This document shows positions 60,785 to 64,000 of a stretch of 64,000 nt of DNA, in pieces (within the stretch, counting starts at the first letter, position 1; every line of letters begins with the position of its first letter). Below the pieces are notes generated by a model. It did no database searches. It had not been told where the DNA came from and saw only the letters and a program-made list of their open reading frames with translations. Position numbers and translations under genes: made by a program. Origin of the DNA: an uncultured Clostridia bacterium (lineage in GTDB: Bacteria; Bacillota; Clostridia; Oscillospirales; CAG-272); the NCBI GenBank assembly GCA_946407735.1, contig CAMJPL010000012.1:1-64000 (forward strand), read 5' to 3'.

Positions 60785-62272
60785 ATGAAAAGCAGTTATC
60801 CGCTGAGGATCATGTCCGCAGCCGCGGCGTTCCTCATCCTTATATCGGCGTCGGCCTGCGGCGAAACATCCGACGCGCCGGTATCATCGACAGCCGATTC
60901 GGACGCCGGGACAGAGGCCGTGACCGAGCCGGAAGGACCGGTGTATCTTGACAGTCTGCCCGATGATCTCGATTTCGGAGGCACCGAGATCCGCTTTATA
61001 TCATCATTCGAGACGTCAAACATCGCGCTCTCCGAGGAGGACGACACAGGTGACGTCGTCAACGCCGCTCTCTGGCAGCGGAACTCAGAGATTGAAAGCC
61101 GCTTCGGGCTGAAGATAAAGCTGGTGGCGACGACAGGCTACGACAGCTTCAACAAGACGGTCACAAACTCGATAACCGCGGGCTCCGACGATTATGACGT
61201 CTTCTGCGGGCACACCCGCTTCAACGTCAATCTGGCGTCGAAGAATTATCTTATAAATCTCAAGGGAGTCGAGAACCTCAACCTCGACGCTCCGTACTGG
61301 AGCCAGCTCTACAACAGCAACGTCAACTACAAGGACAACTACTACTGGATCACCGGCGATATAACGAACAACTTCATCGCGTACATCTACGCCATGTTCT
61401 GCAACACCACGATGTGGGCCGATTACTATACCGGCGACGACATCTACACCGTCATCGACAGCGGCACATGGACTCTCGACAAGCTGTCCGAATATTCCGA
61501 GGGCGTTTATACCGACCTGAACGGCGACGGTCAGCAGGGCAACGAGGACGTCTGGGGACTGGTCATGCAGGAGGGGCACATCCTCAACGGCATGAGCTTC
61601 GCCGCCGGTGTCGTGTACACCTCGGTCGGTGAGGACGGGCGGTATGTCGTCAGCGTGAACAACGAGCACACCATAGACGTCTTCAACAAGATGCACAGCA
61701 TGTTCTTCGACCATGATTTCTGCCGCCTCATGCCGAACGCAGAATATGACACCCCGGCGCTCGAGATGTTCTCCGAGGGGCGCGTGCTGTTCATGCCGGC
61801 GACCTTCGGCGTAGCCGGAAACAAGCTGACCCGCAATATGCAGAACGATTTCACGATAATACCGTTCCCGAAATACGACGAGTCGCAGGAGCTTTACCGC
61901 GTGAACCAGTACGACGGCGTGCCGATATACGGCATACCGATCACCGCCTCCGCAGACCGCCTGCCTGCCATCGGCTGCGCTCTTGAGGCAATGTGCAGCA
62001 TGAACTCGTCCATCGTCATCCCGGCCTACTACGAGATAGCGCTCAAGAACAAGTACACCCGTGACGAGAAGACGGCGAAGATGATAGATCTCGTGCATGA
62101 CAGCGTGGCCGTCGATTTCTCGTTCGCCTGGGGCGACACGATCAGCGGCATATACGAGATCTTCTACGGAAACATTAAAAAGGATTCGATAGCGAGCGTG
62201 CTTGAGAAATCAATGAAGAAATGGGATAAGAACATGACAAAGCTCATGGACGCACTTGAAGGAGAAGGCTGA
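60785..62272 (+). CDS. Extracellular solute-binding lipoprotein
   Basis: Lipobox SASACGE, acidic linker; DLNGDGQQGNED Ca-loop. Confidence 0.8.
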   Translation: MKSSYPLRIMSAAAAFLILISASACGETSDAPVSSTADSDAGTEAVTEPEGPVYLDSLPDDLDFGGTEIRFISSFETSNIALSEEDDTGDVVNAALWQRNSEIESRFGLKIKLVATTGYDSFNKTVTNSITAGSDDYDVFCGHTRFNVNLASKNYLINLKGVENLNLDAPYWSQLYNSNVNYKDNYYWITGDITNNFIAYIYAMFCNTTMWADYYTGDDIYTVIDSGTWTLDKLSEYSEGVYTDLNGDGQQGNEDVWGLVMQEGHILNGMSFAAGVVYTSVGEDGRYVVSVNNEHTIDVFNKMHSMFFDHDFCRLMPNAEYDTPALEMFSEGRVLFMPATFGVAGNKLTRNMQNDFTIIPFPKYDESQELYRVNQYDGVPIYGIPITASADRLPAIGCALEAMCSMNSSIVIPAYYEIALKNKYTRDEKTAKMIDLVHDSVAVDFSFAWGDTISGIYEIFYGNIKKDSIASVLEKSMKKWDKNMTKLMDALEGEG

Positions 62273-62280
62273 ACCGCGAA

Positions 62281-63333
62281 ATGAACAAGATTCTCACTCC
62301 GCTCACCCGCGACGAGCTATGCCGAGTCATCGAAGGACGCGGCACGGTCGGACGGGTGCCTATGATGATACACTTCTGGGCAAATCCGTCGATATTCGGC
62401 GACCGAAAGGAGGAGGCCGCTAGACTGCTTGACAGCTACCCCTTCGATTTCCAGCCGATATGGTTCGGGATACCTTCGATTTATAACGCTCCCGCAGACG
62501 ATCCGTCATACCGCTGGTGTTGGCATGACGAGGATACGAGCGGAAAGGCACTTGACAACGCCGGATTCATCAAGGAGTGGGAAACCGACCTCGATCCGAT
62601 GCTCGACGACTTCCCGTCTGCCGATTATCCGGGTCTCATATCCGGAAATGTTCCGGGCGACGGCAGATACCGTCTCGGCTGCTGGTGGTACTTTTTCTTC
62701 GAGCGCTTCTGGAGCATACGAGGGATGGAGGACGCGCTGACCGATTTCTATCTCTATCCCGACGAGGTGCACAGGCTGTTCCGCAAACTGACCGACTTCT
62801 ATCTCAGAATGATCGAGCGCGGAAAATACGAGCTCGGGCTCGACGGCATATTCACATCGGACGATCTCGGGACACAGAAAAGCACCTTCTTCAGCAACGC
62901 GATATTCGACGAGTTCTTCTATCCGTACTACAAGGAGATTATCGACCGCGTCCATTCTCTCGGCATGCATTTCTGGCTCCACACCTGCGGCAATATTGAA
63001 GCTTTCCTGCCACGGTTCATAGATCTCGGCATAGACGTGCTGCATCCGATCCAGAAATACACCATGGATGAGCGGAAGATCGCCGAAAAATACGGCAACA
63101 GGATCTCGATATGGGCCGGATTCGACGTACAACAGACGATACCTTACGGCACGCCGGAGGATGTCCGCCGGGAGGTGAGATTCCTGATAGACGCCTACGC
63201 AAGGCCCGACGGCCGGTTCATGCTGACGCTCGGCAACGGCGCGACGCCCGACGCCCCGTATGAAAGCCTCGAGGCGCTGCTGAGCGAGATCGCCGAGTAC
63301 GGAAGCGAGAAGATCAAAAGCTTCGAAAAATGA
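62281..63333 (+). CDS. Uroporphyrinogen decarboxylase/methyltransferase family protein
   Basis: GIFTSDDLGTQKSTFFS, FWLHTCGNIEAFLPRFIDLGIDVLHPIQ; C-terminal URO-D-like region. Confidence 0.8.
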   Translation: MNKILTPLTRDELCRVIEGRGTVGRVPMMIHFWANPSIFGDRKEEAARLLDSYPFDFQPIWFGIPSIYNAPADDPSYRWCWHDEDTSGKALDNAGFIKEWETDLDPMLDDFPSADYPGLISGNVPGDGRYRLGCWWYFFFERFWSIRGMEDALTDFYLYPDEVHRLFRKLTDFYLRMIERGKYELGLDGIFTSDDLGTQKSTFFSNAIFDEFFYPYYKEIIDRVHSLGMHFWLHTCGNIEAFLPRFIDLGIDVLHPIQKYTMDERKIAEKYGNRISIWAGFDVQQTIPYGTPEDVRREVRFLIDAYARPDGRFMLTLGNGATPDAPYESLEALLSEIAEYGSEKIKSFEK

Positions 63334-63390
63334 TATGATCATAAAGAAACGTCCCGTCGTTATCTGCGCGGGGCGTTTACTGTGCCTGTA

Positions 63391-64000
63391 TCACTTTTTC
63401 TTTTTTCTGACTGCGCGGATTATCCTCGGCGCCGCGAAGACCGCCGCACCGAGAACCGCCGTTATGACCGCCATCTTTATCAGCATCGAGTTCCATGTCT
63501 CGCTTCCGGCAGTTTCTATGCCGTTCACCTCGGCGTAGCCGGCGGCGAAGTTATTGTCGGTGCAGTCGAGCAGCAGCTTCTCGCAGGCGGCGAACGCGTC
63601 GAAGCCGATATGATTTACAGTAGCCGGGACATATACCCTGCCGAGCACCGTGCAGCCGGAAAAAGCCATATCGCCGATATACGTGAGATCGGCCGGGAGT
63701 TCTATCGTCTTCAGCGAGCGGCAGCCCTCGAACATCCCGGCGGGGATCTCCGGCATCGACTTCGGGAGCACCGCCGTCTCGAGATTGAAGGCCCTGCTCA
63801 CGGCGTATTCGCCTATCACTGTGACGCTGTCAGGGATCGAGAGATATCTGATCACGTCGTTGCCGGCGAAAGCCGATTCGGCGATCTCGGTCACAGGGAT
63901 GCCTTCGATCTGCTCGGGTATCACCACTCTGCCTCCCTCCGCCGCGTCGCCTCTGAATCCGACGATCATAAGATGGCTGCCGTCTTCGGATTCGAGAAAC
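63391..64000 (-). CDS. BspA/LRR_5-type surface protein with C-terminal TM anchor, truncated at window edge
   Basis: Repeats such as IPDSVTVIGEYAVSRAFNLETAVLPKSMPEIPAGMFEGCRSLKTIELPADLTYIGDMAFSGC; TM + RKKKK; frame open to 64000. Confidence 0.9.
   Translation of the reverse strand, partial: FLESEDGSHLMIVGFRGDAAEGGRVVIPEQIEGIPVTEIAESAFAGNDVIRYLSIPDSVTVIGEYAVSRAFNLETAVLPKSMPEIPAGMFEGCRSLKTIELPADLTYIGDMAFSGCTVLGRVYVPATVNHIGFDAFAACEKLLLDCTDNNFAAGYAEVNGIETAGSETWNSMLIKMAVITAVLGAAVFAAPRIIRAVRKKKK

Noticed and set aside
61085-62098. 337-aa minus-strand ORF
   Set aside because: Fully antisense to a well-supported solute-binding protein; Val/His/Arg-rich composition typical of antisense reading.

Overview
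The window looks like a chromosomal segment of an anaerobic Clostridia-type gut bacterium (inferred from protein style; not verifiable here). It is gene-dense and rich in carbohydrate-metabolism genes: GH28-like, sialidase-like, GH5 (x2), GH27, six-hairpin/MGH1-like glycosidases and a CE15-like esterase. It also has four lipoprotein solute-binding proteins without adjacent permeases, several PHP/amidohydrolase-type metallohydrolases, and SLH or LRR surface proteins. Housekeeping genes include fumC, a malic enzyme, holA, tadA, nifS-like and an ABC exporter. No rRNA, tRNA, CRISPR array or transposase was recognised. The most unusual locus is 36.4-46.1 kb on the minus strand. It holds a nifS-like gene, then a thioredoxin-like gene with an in-frame TGA where the conserved Trp of WCxPC belongs, then a ~7.8 kb giant Calx-beta/SLH gene. 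The giant gene starts with a Nif11-like leader segment and is broken by at least seven separate frameshifts or stops. A second candidate system is the HAD phosphatase / deoxyhypusine-synthase-like / RfaE-type kinase operon at 18.9-21.7 kb. Other points of note are an RRXRR(PLMP)-like domain without an attached nuclease at the left edge, a glycosidase-like protein with an embedded four-Cys zinc-ribbon motif, an internally duplicated orphan protein, a 53-bp tandem duplication at the end of an M42 peptidase gene, and an operator-like palindrome upstream of an ABC transporter. All calls come from reading the sequence; no database search was run.
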